From DATEEW01 sp035273665 (GTDB lineage: Bacteria; Pseudomonadota; Gammaproteobacteria; Burkholderiales; SG8-39): a stretch of 30,602 nt of DNA. The translations under genes and the position numbers were made by a program. Positions 1-8,231 of this stretch are shown here, piece by piece. The DNA is taken from NCBI GenBank assembly GCA_035273665.1, contig DATEOW010000164.1, positions 1-30,602 of the forward strand, given 5' to 3'. How positions within the stretch are numbered: the stretch's first letter is position 1; each line of letters begins with the position of its first letter. Under the pieces are notes generated by a model. The model searched no databases, had not been told where the DNA came from, and saw only the letters and a list, made by a program, of their open reading frames with translations.

Positions 1-996
1 TACCAACATCGGCGAGCGAGTGAGGGTTTCCACAAATTCCGCGGGCGACAATGACAAGCGCTCCAACAACGCCGGCATGTGCGCGTCGGGTTCCGGACTG
101 CCCAGCATGCCTTCTAGCATTTGGTTGCAGCGAATATGGCGTAGCTCCGCATCGACCAGCAGAATCCCGACGGGCGAGAACTCCACTATCTTGTCCATGA
201 GATCTTGCTGCAATAAGCCCTCGTAGGGCGAAGTGTAGGAACGGCTGCGCAGTAACACGCGGGTCAGTCCATAGCCAAGCCCCATCAACCCCGCCGCAAA
301 AAGCAACTGGCCAAACCACCAAAGCGGGCTCCAAAAATTGCCCAGTAAAAAAGCCAGTCCGGCTTGTGCGAACAGGACCTGGGCCAAACAATTGAAGCGC
401 ATCCATGCGCTTGGTTCGACGCGCCGCGCGATGACAATCGCCGCAAGTGGCAGCAAGACGTTGAGGACGCCTAGTGTGTTTCCATGCCAAAGCGCGAAAC
501 TATCGCGGTGAGTCACCCCATATAAGCCCGCCGCAACCAACAGCAGCCCAAGCGCATGAATACCGATGTCCGGCGGACGAGAACGATGCGGCGGCGCGAC
601 CGCACCGCGCTGCGCCCATACCGCTTGCAGCAGATAGGCGAGCGCAATGAACCTCGCTGTCTGCTCGAACACAAGAAATTGAACTGCGTTTCCTTGTGCC
701 AGGAGTGCCATGAACAAGATAGGAATGTGCAGAATGGCAAAGCCGAAATAGGCCAGCGCGACGTAGCCCAAAGGACGGTCCGCCTCGCGGCGATAACAGG
801 CCTGCGCGACACCGCCCAGAAAGAGCGAGATGGCAATACCGGCACCAATGCCGACTGCATAGGCATCCCTGAAAATTGCTCCCTTTTGCGGGATGGCGAG
901 ATAGAGAAACGCGATGATCAGGAGCGGCAAAAAGGTGGGCGTGTAGCCAACCGCCCGCTGATAGCCACGCGTCAGGGCCGCAAACAATTCGCTCAA
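1..996 (-). CDS. Membrane-anchored PAS sensor protein, 5' part only (continues past left edge)
   Basis: Open frame of 332 codons with no stop before the window edge, so the C-terminus is missing. I place the start at a TTG at 994-996: an in-frame stop lies two codons upstream, and an AAGGA ribosome site lies about 6 nt before the TTG. The first ~250 residues are a chain of hydrophobic helices (roughly seven or eight membrane passes) joined by short basic loops. From about residue 270 a PAS domain begins (FSPVGILLVDAELRHI, then N-Q-M-L). Proteins of this build usually end in GGDEF, GGDEF-EAL or histidine kinase modules, but the output domain is not visible here. It lies 40 bp downstream of srkA on the same strand and is probably co-transcribed with it. 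The membrane part does not match a MASE-type family that I can name with confidence. Confidence 0.8.
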   Translation of the reverse strand, partial: MSELFAALTRGYQRAVGYTPTFLPLLIIAFLYLAIPQKGAIFRDAYAVGIGAGIAISLFLGGVAQACYRREADRPLGYVALAYFGFAILHIPILFMALLAQGNAVQFLVFEQTARFIALAYLLQAVWAQRGAVAPPHRSRPPDIGIHALGLLLVAAGLYGVTHRDSFALWHGNTLGVLNVLLPLAAIVIARRVEPSAWMRFNCLAQVLFAQAGLAFLLGNFWSPLWWFGQLLFAAGLMGLGYGLTRVLLRSRSYTSPYEGLLQQDLMDKIVEFSPVGILLVDAELRHIRCNQMLEGMLGSPEPDAHMPALLERLSLSPAEFVETLTRSPMLV

Positions 997-1036
997 ACTC
1001 TATCCTTCATGCATAAGGGGGTTGGGAAATAGCCGA

Positions 1037-2056
1037 CTATGCCGGCATCAAAGCAAGTGGTGGTTCGTTCATCAACGCAATCTGCTCACGAAGCTCGAGA
1101 ATGCGGTCCTGCCAATAGCGCTGCGTGTTGAACCACGGGAAAGCGGCCGGAAAGGCGGGGTCCTCCCACCGCCGCGCGATCCATGCGGAGTAATGAATCA
1201 GGCGCAATGTCCGCAAGGCCTCGATCAAATGAAGCTCACGTTTATCGAATTCGCAGAAATCTTCATAGCCGGAAATGACTTCTCGAAGCTGATTTGTCAT
1301 GCCTTCGCGGTCGCCGGAAAGCAGCATCCAGATATCTTGGATGGCCGGTCCGCTCCGCGCATCGTCGAAATCGACGAAATGCGGTCCTTCATCCGTCCAA
1401 AGCACGTTGCCCGCATGACAATCGCCGTGCAGGCGCAGCGAGCCGACCTTTCCCGCGCGTTCGTAACAATGGGCGACGCCTTCCAATGCCTGGGCCACAA
1501 CGCTTTCGTACGCAGGCAGGAGGTCCGCCGGGACAAACCCGTGCGCCAATAGCCAATCGCGCGACTCCGCGCCGAAGCTTTGTATGTCGAGTGCAGGCCG
1601 CGCACGAAATGATTTTTGTCCACCGACGCTGTGAATGCGCGCAATGAAGCGCCCCATCCATTCCAATACTTCGGGTCGATCGAACTCGGGTGCACGACCG
1701 CCGCGCTTTGCGTACACCGCGAAACGATAGCCGCCATGCTCATGGAGCGACTTCCCGCCATACACGCTCGCAGCGACCACCGGAATTTCGTTTCGCGCCA
1801 GCTCGGCGACATAGTCGTGCTCTTCCAAAATCTGTTCGGCGGTCCACCGTTGAGGCCGGTAAAACTTGGCGACGACCGGAGGACCCTCCTCCATCCAGAT
1901 TTGATAAACCCGATTTTCATAACTATTGAGCGCGAGAAGGCGGCCGTCGCAGCGCAGGTCCAAGCTCTCCAGGGCATCGAGTACGCAATCCGGCGTTAAA
2001 GCAGCATAGGGCTGTGCGCTGTTGTCTTCCATCCGAGCATTGTACGGTGTCGACAT
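1037..2056 (-). CDS. srkA: Stress response serine/threonine kinase SrkA (RdoA/YihE family)
   Basis: 339 residues, close to the ~328 of E. coli SrkA. It has an aminoglycoside-phosphotransferase-like kinase fold. A nucleotide-binding lysine appears in VVAKFYRP (about residue 64). The catalytic loop LHGDCHAGNVLW (209-220) supplies the H-G-D-x-H-x-G-N motif, and the metal-binding segment is FVDFDDARSG (227-236). Family members are cytoplasmic Ser/Thr kinases that limit death under envelope and oxidative stress. The start is uncertain between ATG at 2056 and an in-frame ATG eight codons later (MEDNS). Neither has a clear Shine-Dalgarno, so I keep the longer form. The gene reads away from yciB across a 331-bp gap, and the PAS membrane protein gene follows 40 bp downstream. 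Confidence 0.9.
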   Translation of the reverse strand: MSTPYNARMEDNSAQPYAALTPDCVLDALESLDLRCDGRLLALNSYENRVYQIWMEEGPPVVAKFYRPQRWTAEQILEEHDYVAELARNEIPVVAASVYGGKSLHEHGGYRFAVYAKRGGRAPEFDRPEVLEWMGRFIARIHSVGGQKSFRARPALDIQSFGAESRDWLLAHGFVPADLLPAYESVVAQALEGVAHCYERAGKVGSLRLHGDCHAGNVLWTDEGPHFVDFDDARSGPAIQDIWMLLSGDREGMTNQLREVISGYEDFCEFDKRELHLIEALRTLRLIHYSAWIARRWEDPAFPAAFPWFNTQRYWQDRILELREQIALMNEPPLALMPA

Positions 2057-2117
2057 GGATCGCCCACATCAATGCAGCCAACCAACATCGCTAAGACTCT
2101 GATTGTTCGGCTCCGGT

Positions 2118-2145
2118 ATAGTAAGCGGCTTGAAAACGGAACCAA
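2118..2145 (-). promoter_or_regulatory. Candidate sigma70 promoter for srkA
   Basis: Reading the minus strand, TTGGTT (2145-2140) and TACTAT (2123-2118) are separated by 16 nt. They lie about 60 nt before the srkA start. The match is moderate, and only the position and hexamer similarity support it. Confidence 0.3.
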
Positions 2146-2203
2146 GCAGGCCAAAAGCGGCCCAAGCGATGCCCACACGAGTCAGACCATGCGTGATTCG
2201 ACT

Positions 2204-2223
2204 AAAAAATCCGCAAAGCGGAT
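2204..2223 (-). terminator. Small terminator-like hairpin on the minus strand
   Basis: On the minus strand, ATCCGC and GCGGAT pair around a TTT loop and run into six T residues. The 6-bp stem is short. No annotated minus-strand gene lies immediately upstream of it, so it may end an unannotated transcript or be chance. Confidence 0.3.
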
Positions 2224-2387
2224 GCGGAATGACAGCGATAGCATTCGCCCACCGCATAAGGCATCACCCGCGAGGCCGACACTGCATACATCTCGCCCAG
2301 AGCCGACCGGCGAAGGTTATCGCATCAACCCGGCGTCGTTAAACCTCGCGAAAAATGAGGGCCTCTGAGCCAAATCTGGAAAAACCA

Positions 2388-2930
2388 ATGAAGTTTCTGT
2401 TCGACCTCTTTCCCGTCATCCTCTTCTTCGCCGTGTATTCCTATAGCAAAGACATCTATCTCGCGACGATGGTGATCATTCCGGCCACCATCGCGCAGGT
2501 GATCTACGCTCGCCTTAAATTCGGCAAGGTCGACGGCATGTTGTGGGCTTCCCTTGTGCTCATTCTTGTCATGGGCGGCCTCACCTTGTGGCTGCACGAT
2601 GCACGCTTTATCAAGTTAAAGCCGACCCTCTTGTACTGGTTGTTTGCGCTCATATTCTTGTTGGCGCCTTTCATCGCCAAGCGCAATTTGATCCAATCGA
2701 TGCTGAGCAAGGAAATCAAGCTCCCGGCGCAAGTATGGGCGCGCCTAAACCTGGCATGGGTTGGCTTCTTCGCGCTCATGGGCGCCCTCAATCTTTATGT
2801 GGCGCAAAACTATAGCGAGAGCACTTGGGTGAACTTCAAGCTCTGGGGCATGACCGCGTGCATGCTTGTTTTCATTCTCGCGCAAGGCCTTTTTATTGCA
2901 CGCCATGTGCAGGACGATCGACAGACATGA
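2388..2930 (+). CDS. yciB: Septation protein A / inner membrane protein YciB
   Basis: 180 residues, matching the usual ~179 of YciB/IspZ. The ATG at 2388 opens with MKFLFDLFPVILFF, the conserved family N-terminus. An upstream in-frame ATG at 2355 would add 11 unrelated residues and is rejected. About five hydrophobic membrane segments are visible. The C-terminal third keeps the RLNLAWVGFFALMGALNLYV block typical of the family. YciB is an inner-membrane protein linked to cell-envelope synthesis and septation, partly redundant with other elongasome and divisome partners. Its stop codon overlaps the bolA start by 4 nt (ATGA), so the two genes are translationally coupled. Confidence 0.93.
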   Translation: MKFLFDLFPVILFFAVYSYSKDIYLATMVIIPATIAQVIYARLKFGKVDGMLWASLVLILVMGGLTLWLHDARFIKLKPTLLYWLFALIFLLAPFIAKRNLIQSMLSKEIKLPAQVWARLNLAWVGFFALMGALNLYVAQNYSESTWVNFKLWGMTACMLVFILAQGLFIARHVQDDRQT

Positions 2931-3190
2931 GCGTTGAAGCGGCCATCCGCGAAAAGTTAAGCGTTCTGCAACCCCAATCGCTCGAACTGAGCGATGAAAG
3001 CGCCTTGCACGCCGGCCATGTCGGCGCGCAGGGCGGCGGCGGACACTATCGCCTCCGGATAGTGTCACCTTTATTCGACGGTCAAAGCGGCGTGGCGCGC
3101 CATCGTATGGTCTACGCCGCGCTCGGGCCGCTCATGCACCGCGAAATCCATGCATTGGCTTTGCAAGCAAAAGCCCCCGGCGAGCAGTAG
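2927..3190 (+). CDS. BolA/IbaG-family protein
   Basis: 87 residues starting at the ATG that overlaps the yciB stop. The sequence follows the BolA fold: an N-terminal helix, a segment with histidines and glycines (SALHAGHVGAQGGGGHYRLR, residues ~25-44), then RHRMVYAAL and a final helix with MHREIHALAL. BolA proteins bind [2Fe-2S] clusters together with monothiol glutaredoxins through a conserved histidine. They act in iron-sulfur trafficking, and some bind DNA. The yciB-bolA-ppiC order is a common betaproteobacterial arrangement. I do not separate BolA from IbaG here, so no symbol is given. Confidence 0.88.
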   Translation: MSVEAAIREKLSVLQPQSLELSDESALHAGHVGAQGGGGHYRLRIVSPLFDGQSGVARHRMVYAALGPLMHREIHALALQAKAPGEQ

Positions 3191-3237
3191 AATCACGCCC
3201 GCCATTGAAGCATTTTCTCCCTGAAAGGACCTCATCG

Positions 3238-4065
3238 ATGAATCCCTCCCTCCCACGGCTCCTCCTCGCAACCGCGCTGGGGTTGGCTGTGCCCGGCCTC
3301 GTAATGGCCCAAGCGCCGACGAATCCGGCGCCAGCACCTGCCGCAAAAAGCAGTGCGCTGCCGAGCAAAGTCAACGGCGTGACCATTCCCAAGGCGCGCG
3401 TCGACGTCTTCGTCAAAGCGCAGGTTGCCCAAGGCACACCCGACACCCCGGAATTGCGGCGCGCCGTCACGCAAGAATTGATCATGCGTGAACTGATGGC
3501 GCAGGAAGCCACGAAAAAGGGCCTGACCAAGAATCCCGAAGTCCAGGCGCAGATCGACTTAACGCGCCAAACGGTCTTGGCTGCCGCTTATCGTCAGGAC
3601 TTCGCGAAAACCCATAAGCCCAGCGAAGCGGACATCAAAGCCGAATACGAAAAAGCGCGCGTTGAAGCCGGCGACAAGGAATACAAGGCACGTCACATCC
3701 TCGTAGAGAGTGAATCACAAGCCCAGGAGATCATTGCCAAACTGAAGCGCGGTGAGCGCTTCGAAGATCTCGCTTCAGTGTCGAAAGACGAAGGGTCCAA
3801 ACAACGCGGCGGCGATCTGGATTGGAGTGCGCCCGCTCAATATGTGAAACCATTCGCAGAAGCGCTGACGAAACTGGAAAAAGGGAAGTTCACCGAAACG
3901 CCGGTGCAAACGCGCATGGGCTATCACGTGATTCTGCTGGAAGACGTCCGCCCGACGCAGTTTCCGCCCTATGAAGAAGTGAAAGGGCGAGTCGCTCAAG
4001 CGATGCAGGCGCAGGCTTTCGAAAAGAACATGATCGAGCTGCGTAAAAAAGCGAAGATCGAGTAA
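3238..4065 (+). CDS. Periplasmic PpiC-type (parvulin) peptidyl-prolyl cis-trans isomerase
   Basis: 275 residues from the ATG at 3238, which has AAAGGA about 9 nt upstream; the in-frame ATG at 3205 lacks such a site. Residues 1-25 form a signal peptide (hydrophobic LLLATALGLAVPGLVMA, likely cleaved after VMA). An Ala/Pro-rich linker and a SurA-like N-terminal helical region follow. The parvulin domain spans about 148-236: YKARHILVES, FEDLA, the S-x-D-x-G-S-x-x-x-G-G-D-L-D-W stretch, and MGYHVILLED. The enzyme should catalyse prolyl isomerisation and chaperone outer-membrane or secreted proteins in the periplasm. It lies 47 nt behind bolA and is followed directly by a strong terminator, making it the last gene of the yciB-bolA-ppiC unit. 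Confidence 0.93.
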   Translation: MNPSLPRLLLATALGLAVPGLVMAQAPTNPAPAPAAKSSALPSKVNGVTIPKARVDVFVKAQVAQGTPDTPELRRAVTQELIMRELMAQEATKKGLTKNPEVQAQIDLTRQTVLAAAYRQDFAKTHKPSEADIKAEYEKARVEAGDKEYKARHILVESESQAQEIIAKLKRGERFEDLASVSKDEGSKQRGGDLDWSAPAQYVKPFAEALTKLEKGKFTETPVQTRMGYHVILLEDVRPTQFPPYEEVKGRVAQAMQAQAFEKNMIELRKKAKIE

Positions 4066-4081
4066 GCGGCTGTCCATATGA

Positions 4082-4120
4082 AACAAATAAAAACCCGGCG
4101 CTGCCGGGTTTTTATTTGTT
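4082..4120. terminator. Strong bidirectional rho-independent terminator
   Basis: A perfect 18-bp inverted repeat with a 3-nt loop. The GC core is ACCCGGC/GCCGGGT, flanked by A-rich and T-rich arms, so it can act on both strands. It sits between the convergent ppiC and purL genes. Confidence 0.92.
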
Positions 4121-4121
4121 G

Positions 4122-4143
4122 TTCCTTTGTGGTCACAAAGGAA
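4122..4143. repeat. Perfect 10-bp inverted repeat downstream of purL
   Basis: TTCCTTTGTG and CACAAAGGAA flank a 2-nt centre, immediately after the ppiC/purL terminator. There is no T-run, so it is not a second terminator of the usual type. It may be part of a short dispersed repeat or a protein-binding site. Confidence 0.5.
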
Positions 4144-4206
4144 AGCGGGCAAGACCTCTTCGCGGTGCAAGGTACTTTGTGCACGCCGCCGCAGCACAAG
4201 CGTTCT

Positions 4207-7200
4207 TTATCCCACCCAAACCCGCGCGTTGCGGAATAGACGCATCCACGGACTATCTTCGCCCCACTCGGAGGGATACCAAGACTGCTGCACCGTGCGG
4301 AATACCCGCTCTGGATGCGGCATGAGCGCTGTGAAACGGCCGTCCGCGGTTGTTACACCGGTTAACCCCGCGGCGGAGCCATTGGGGTTCAACGGATAAA
4401 TCTCTGTGGGCGCACCGCGATGGTCGATATAACGCAGCGTGGCGAGCACACGGCCCGCCGCTTTCGCATCGGCGAATTGCGCGCGTCCTTCTCCATGCGA
4501 AACCGCGATGGGCATACGGCTACCGGCCATGCCGGCAAAGAAGATCGAGGGATTGGGCTGTACTTCGACCATGGCGAAACGCGCCTCAAACTGCTCCGAC
4601 TTGTTCTTGATGAACTTCGGCCAATCCTGAGCGCCCGGAATGATTTCCGTCAGGTTGGCCAGCATTTGACACCCGTTGCAGATGCCGAGCGCAAAGCTGT
4701 CGCTGCGTTGAAAGAACGCATTGAATTGGTCGCGCGCCCGAGAATTCATCAGGATCGATTTCGCCCAACCTTCACCCGCGCCTAATACATCGCCATAGGA
4801 AAATCCGCCGCAAGCGGCTAAGCCTTTGAAACGATCAAGTACCACACGTCCCGAAAGGATGTCGCTCATGTGCACATCGATCGGGTCGAAGCCCGCGCGG
4901 TCGAAGGCAGCGGCCATTTCGTTCTGTCCGTTCACACCTTGTTCGCGCAAGATCGCGACGGGGGGGCGGGTGCCTCGTTGAATGAACGGCGCGGCAACAT
5001 CTTCGTTCACCGGAAAACTCAGCTTCGCCGACATCGGCGGCTCTTCTACATCGAGAATACGGTCAAATTCCTGTTGCGCGCATTGCGGGTTATCGCGCAA
5101 GGATTGAAGGCGATAACTAACCTCCGACCAACAACGTTGGAGATCGACGCGTTTCTCCACAAAAACCGGCTTGGCATTACGAATCAGCCGAATTTCATCT
5201 TTGGCGTTGGGCGCGCCGACGAGCAGGGCATACAGTCCCGCGTCCGCGAGGCGCTGCAGCACAGGGGCTCGGTCCTCGGTACGCACTTGAATGACGGCGC
5301 CGAGTTCTTCTGCAAATAGCGCTGCCAACACCCGCTCGAAATCGCGCCCGTGCATCAACTCGGGATGGCGTTCATTGCCTTCCACATCGTGAGCCAGAGG
5401 ATCGTAAGACAACACATCCAGATTGAGCGTCACCCCGAGATGCCCGGCGAACGCCATTTCACATAAGCATGCGAAAAGGCCGCCGTCGGAACGGTCGTGG
5501 TAGGCAAGCAATAGACCGTCACGGTTGAGACCTTGGATCACAGTAAAGAACTGCTTCAACGATTGAGCGTCGTCTACATCCGGGGCACGATCGCCGATCA
5601 TGCCGAAGACTTGTGCGAGTTGAGAGCCGCCCAGCCGTGCTTGACCCCGGCCAAGATCGATAAGAATCAATTCGCTTGCACCGCTGTCATTGCGCAACTG
5701 TGGCGTCAAGGTGCGCCGCGCGTCATCACAGGGCGCAAACGCGGACACGATGAGAGAAAGCGGCGCGACCATATCGCGGCTTTCTTTGCCATCGTCCCAG
5801 GTGGTACGCATCGAGAGAGAATCCTTGCCCACCGGAATGGAAATCCCCAATTGAGGACACAATTCCATCGCAACCGCGTGCACGGTATCGAACAGATTTG
5901 CATCTTCACCCGGATAACCGGCAGCGGCCATCCAGTTCGCGGAGAGTTTGACTCGGCCGATGTCTCCAATGGCCGCTGCAGCAATGTTCGTCAACGCCTC
6001 GCCTACAGCCATGCGGCCCGAAGCCGCCGCGTCGATCAATGCGAGCGGCGTCCGTTCCCCGACTGCAAAAGCTTCGCCGGCATAACTCTGATAATCGAGC
6101 AGCGTCGTGGCGCAATCGGCCACCGGCGTTTGCCAAGGGCCTACCATCTGGTCGCGTGCGCTGAGGCCACCCACCGTTCGGTCGCCGATGCTAATCAGAA
6201 AAGTCTTGTTAGCGACAGTAGGCGCGCGCAAAACGCGATAACACGCTTCTTTCAACTCGATGACGTGCGTGTTGACGGGCGAAGGAAAGCGGCGGCTGCG
6301 CTGTGCCTTGCGCTGCATGCGCGGCGGTTTGCCCAGAATAGCTTCGAGCGGAACATCCACGGGCGTGTTATTGAAGTGTGCGTCGTGCACGCTCAGGTGC
6401 TGCTCCGCGGTCGCTTCCCCCAGAACAGCGAATGGGCAACGCTCGCGTTCGCAGATTTCTTTGAACAGCGGCAAGCTTTCCGGCGCAATGGCCATCACAT
6501 AACGTTCTTGCGACTCGTTGCACCACAGTTCGCGTGGCGTCATCCCCGGCTCTTCATTCGGTATCGCGCGAAGATCGATTCGCGCCCCGCGCCCGGCACT
6601 GTGCGCGAGTTCGGGCAGTGCGTTCGCTAGGCCGCCCGCACCCACATCGTGAATCGACAAAATGGGATTCGCTTCGCCAAGCGCGACACAGCGGTCAATG
6701 ACTTCTTGTGCGCGCCTTTCCATTTCCGGATTGCCCCGTTGCACGGAATCGAAATCCAGGTCTGCCGTATTGGCGCCTACATTCATGGACGACGCCGCAC
6801 CGCCCCCCATGCCGATCAACATGCTGGGACCGCCGAGCTGGATCATCAACGCGCCCACCGGTAACGGCGATTTTTGGGAATGCTGCGCGCGTATGTTGCC
6901 CACGCCGCCGGCGATCATGATTGGCTTGTGATAACCGCGCAGAATGCCCAGCACTTCCGCTTCGAAGCAGCGGAAGTATCCGCCCAGATTGGGTCGACCG
7001 AATTCGTTATTGAATGCCGCAGCGCCAATGGGCCCCTCAAGCATGATCGACAACGCCGACGCAATGCGGTCCGGTTTGCCGTAATCGATTTCCCAGGGTT
7101 GCACAAAACCGGGAATACGTAGATTCGATACGGAGAATCCGCTCAGTCCTGCCTTCGGTTTGGCGCCGCGGCCGGTCGCTCCCTCGTCGCGCAATTCACC

Positions 7201-8136
7201 GCCGGATCCGGTCGCCGCGCCCGGAAAAGGCGATATGGCGGTCGGATGGTTGTGTGTTTCGACCTTGATGACCACATGCGTCTTTTCTTCATGGGCGCGA
7301 TAGCGTCCATCTGCATCGGCGAAGAAACGCTGCGCAGTCCCGCCTTCCAGAATGGCGGAGTTGTCCGAGTAGGCCAGTACGGTGCCTTGCGGGTTGGCGG
7401 CATGCGTGGTGCGAATCATGCCGAAGAGGCTGTGCTCCTGCGCGGCGCCATCGATGGTCCAGGTTGCGTTGAAAATCTTGTGGCGACAATGCTCCGAGTT
7501 CGCCTGGGCAAACATCGTCAATTCCACATCGGTGGGATTGCGGCCGAGCTTCCCGTAGGTTTCCAGGAGGTAGTCGATCTCGTCGGGGGCGAGGGCAAGA
7601 CCCAGGCTGCTGTTGGCGCGTTCCAGTGCGGCGCGCCCGCCTGCTTGGATATCGACCACCTCAAAAGGCTGCGGCTCGAAGTGCCGAAACAAGTCGTCCA
7701 CTTGCGCTAGCGAATCGATGACGCTTTCCGTCATGCGATCATGCAAACGGGCGGCGACCGCCGCGCGGCTCGCGCGTTTACCAAGATTGAAGTAGTACTC
7801 TGTGCCGCGTTCAATGCGCTTCACCGCCTTCAAACCACAGCTCTTGGCAATATCCGTTGCCTTGGAAGACCAAGGGGAAATCGTGCCGAATCGAGGGACG
7901 ACGAAAACACTATGCGTCGCATCGATGCGCGCAGGGGCGACATCCCCATAGGTAAGCAGCTTCTGCAAGACGGCGTTTTCTTGAGCGTCTAGCGCACGCT
8001 CGGTTTCGACGAGATGCCAATAGACGGCGGCACGAACGCTATTTTTGCTGTCTAGGCCTTGGAGTTCGGCGTTGAGCTTGTCCAGGCGAAAGGGAGACAA
8101 GGCGAGCGCGCCGCGCAGTTTAAGAATCTGACTCAT
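4207..8136 (-). CDS. purL: Phosphoribosylformylglycinamidine synthase (FGAM synthetase), single-chain PurL
   Basis: 1309 residues from the ATG at 8136, similar to E. coli PurL (1295). That start puts the family N-terminus (LRGALALSPFRLDKL) at the front; the longer form from 8172 adds 12 residues with no homology. The enzyme makes FGAM from FGAR, ATP and glutamine in purine synthesis. The order is a PurS-like N-terminus, a linker, two AIR-synthase-type ATP-binding halves (for example VETHNHPTAISPFPGAATGSGG and GGAASSMN), and a C-terminal class I glutaminase. The glutaminase has its nucleophile in GICNGCQML (about C1156) and the H/E pair in MPHPERVF (about H1274, E1276). All key residues are present. 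Neither candidate start has a strong Shine-Dalgarno. A TATAAT box lies about 50 nt upstream. Confidence 0.97.
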   Translation of the reverse strand: MSQILKLRGALALSPFRLDKLNAELQGLDSKNSVRAAVYWHLVETERALDAQENAVLQKLLTYGDVAPARIDATHSVFVVPRFGTISPWSSKATDIAKSCGLKAVKRIERGTEYYFNLGKRASRAAVAARLHDRMTESVIDSLAQVDDLFRHFEPQPFEVVDIQAGGRAALERANSSLGLALAPDEIDYLLETYGKLGRNPTDVELTMFAQANSEHCRHKIFNATWTIDGAAQEHSLFGMIRTTHAANPQGTVLAYSDNSAILEGGTAQRFFADADGRYRAHEEKTHVVIKVETHNHPTAISPFPGAATGSGGELRDEGATGRGAKPKAGLSGFSVSNLRIPGFVQPWEIDYGKPDRIASALSIMLEGPIGAAAFNNEFGRPNLGGYFRCFEAEVLGILRGYHKPIMIAGGVGNIRAQHSQKSPLPVGALMIQLGGPSMLIGMGGGAASSMNVGANTADLDFDSVQRGNPEMERRAQEVIDRCVALGEANPILSIHDVGAGGLANALPELAHSAGRGARIDLRAIPNEEPGMTPRELWCNESQERYVMAIAPESLPLFKEICERERCPFAVLGEATAEQHLSVHDAHFNNTPVDVPLEAILGKPPRMQRKAQRSRRFPSPVNTHVIELKEACYRVLRAPTVANKTFLISIGDRTVGGLSARDQMVGPWQTPVADCATTLLDYQSYAGEAFAVGERTPLALIDAAASGRMAVGEALTNIAAAAIGDIGRVKLSANWMAAAGYPGEDANLFDTVHAVAMELCPQLGISIPVGKDSLSMRTTWDDGKESRDMVAPLSLIVSAFAPCDDARRTLTPQLRNDSGASELILIDLGRGQARLGGSQLAQVFGMIGDRAPDVDDAQSLKQFFTVIQGLNRDGLLLAYHDRSDGGLFACLCEMAFAGHLGVTLNLDVLSYDPLAHDVEGNERHPELMHGRDFERVLAALFAEELGAVIQVRTEDRAPVLQRLADAGLYALLVGAPNAKDEIRLIRNAKPVFVEKRVDLQRCWSEVSYRLQSLRDNPQCAQQEFDRILDVEEPPMSAKLSFPVNEDVAAPFIQRGTRPPVAILREQGVNGQNEMAAAFDRAGFDPIDVHMSDILSGRVVLDRFKGLAACGGFSYGDVLGAGEGWAKSILMNSRARDQFNAFFQRSDSFALGICNGCQMLANLTEIIPGAQDWPKFIKNKSEQFEARFAMVEVQPNPSIFFAGMAGSRMPIAVSHGEGRAQFADAKAAGRVLATLRYIDHRGAPTEIYPLNPNGSAAGLTGVTTADGRFTALMPHPERVFRTVQQSWYPSEWGEDSPWMRLFRNARVWVG

Positions 8137-8186
8137 GCGCGCGGGGGGAAAGGGATGGGCATGGGACGGCATGCATGGAAAACCGG

Positions 8187-8192
8187 ATTATA
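8187..8192 (-). promoter_or_regulatory. Consensus -10 box upstream of purL
   Basis: The minus strand reads TATAAT here, flanked by CCGG on both sides. Transcription would start near 8180, giving a leader of about 44 nt before the chosen ATG. No good -35 is seen at 17 nt. Confidence 0.5.
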
Positions 8193-8231
8193 CCGGCGGA
8201 AACGCGGCCGCTGACAGCGCGACGGGTCGGG

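Larger units (their letters stand above)
2057..2387. other. Intergenic region between divergent srkA and yciB
   Basis: 331 bp without a convincing gene. It holds a moderate promoter for srkA and a small terminator-like hairpin facing the minus strand. Short open frames occur on both strands, including a 62-codon minus-strand frame with a hydrophobic middle (2069-2257), but none has a good ribosome site or a recognisable family. I see no tRNA-like fold. Confidence 0.5.

Noticed and set aside
1022..1552. Several plus-strand open frames over srkA
   Set aside because: srkA on the minus strand carries intact kinase motifs; the opposite frames show no domain and no ribosome site.
2069..2257. 62-codon minus-strand frame with hydrophobic middle
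   Set aside because: No ribosome site or known family. It contains the terminator-like hairpin and the srkA promoter candidate, so a real gene is unlikely.
4124..4141. Second rho-independent terminator after purL
   Set aside because: The hairpin has a 2-nt centre and is not followed by a T-run on either strand.
5533..6630. A 365-codon open frame on the plus strand inside purL
   Set aside because: It is antisense to strongly conserved PurL sequence, has no recognisable family and is rich in Arg and His, typical of shadow frames in GC-rich genes.
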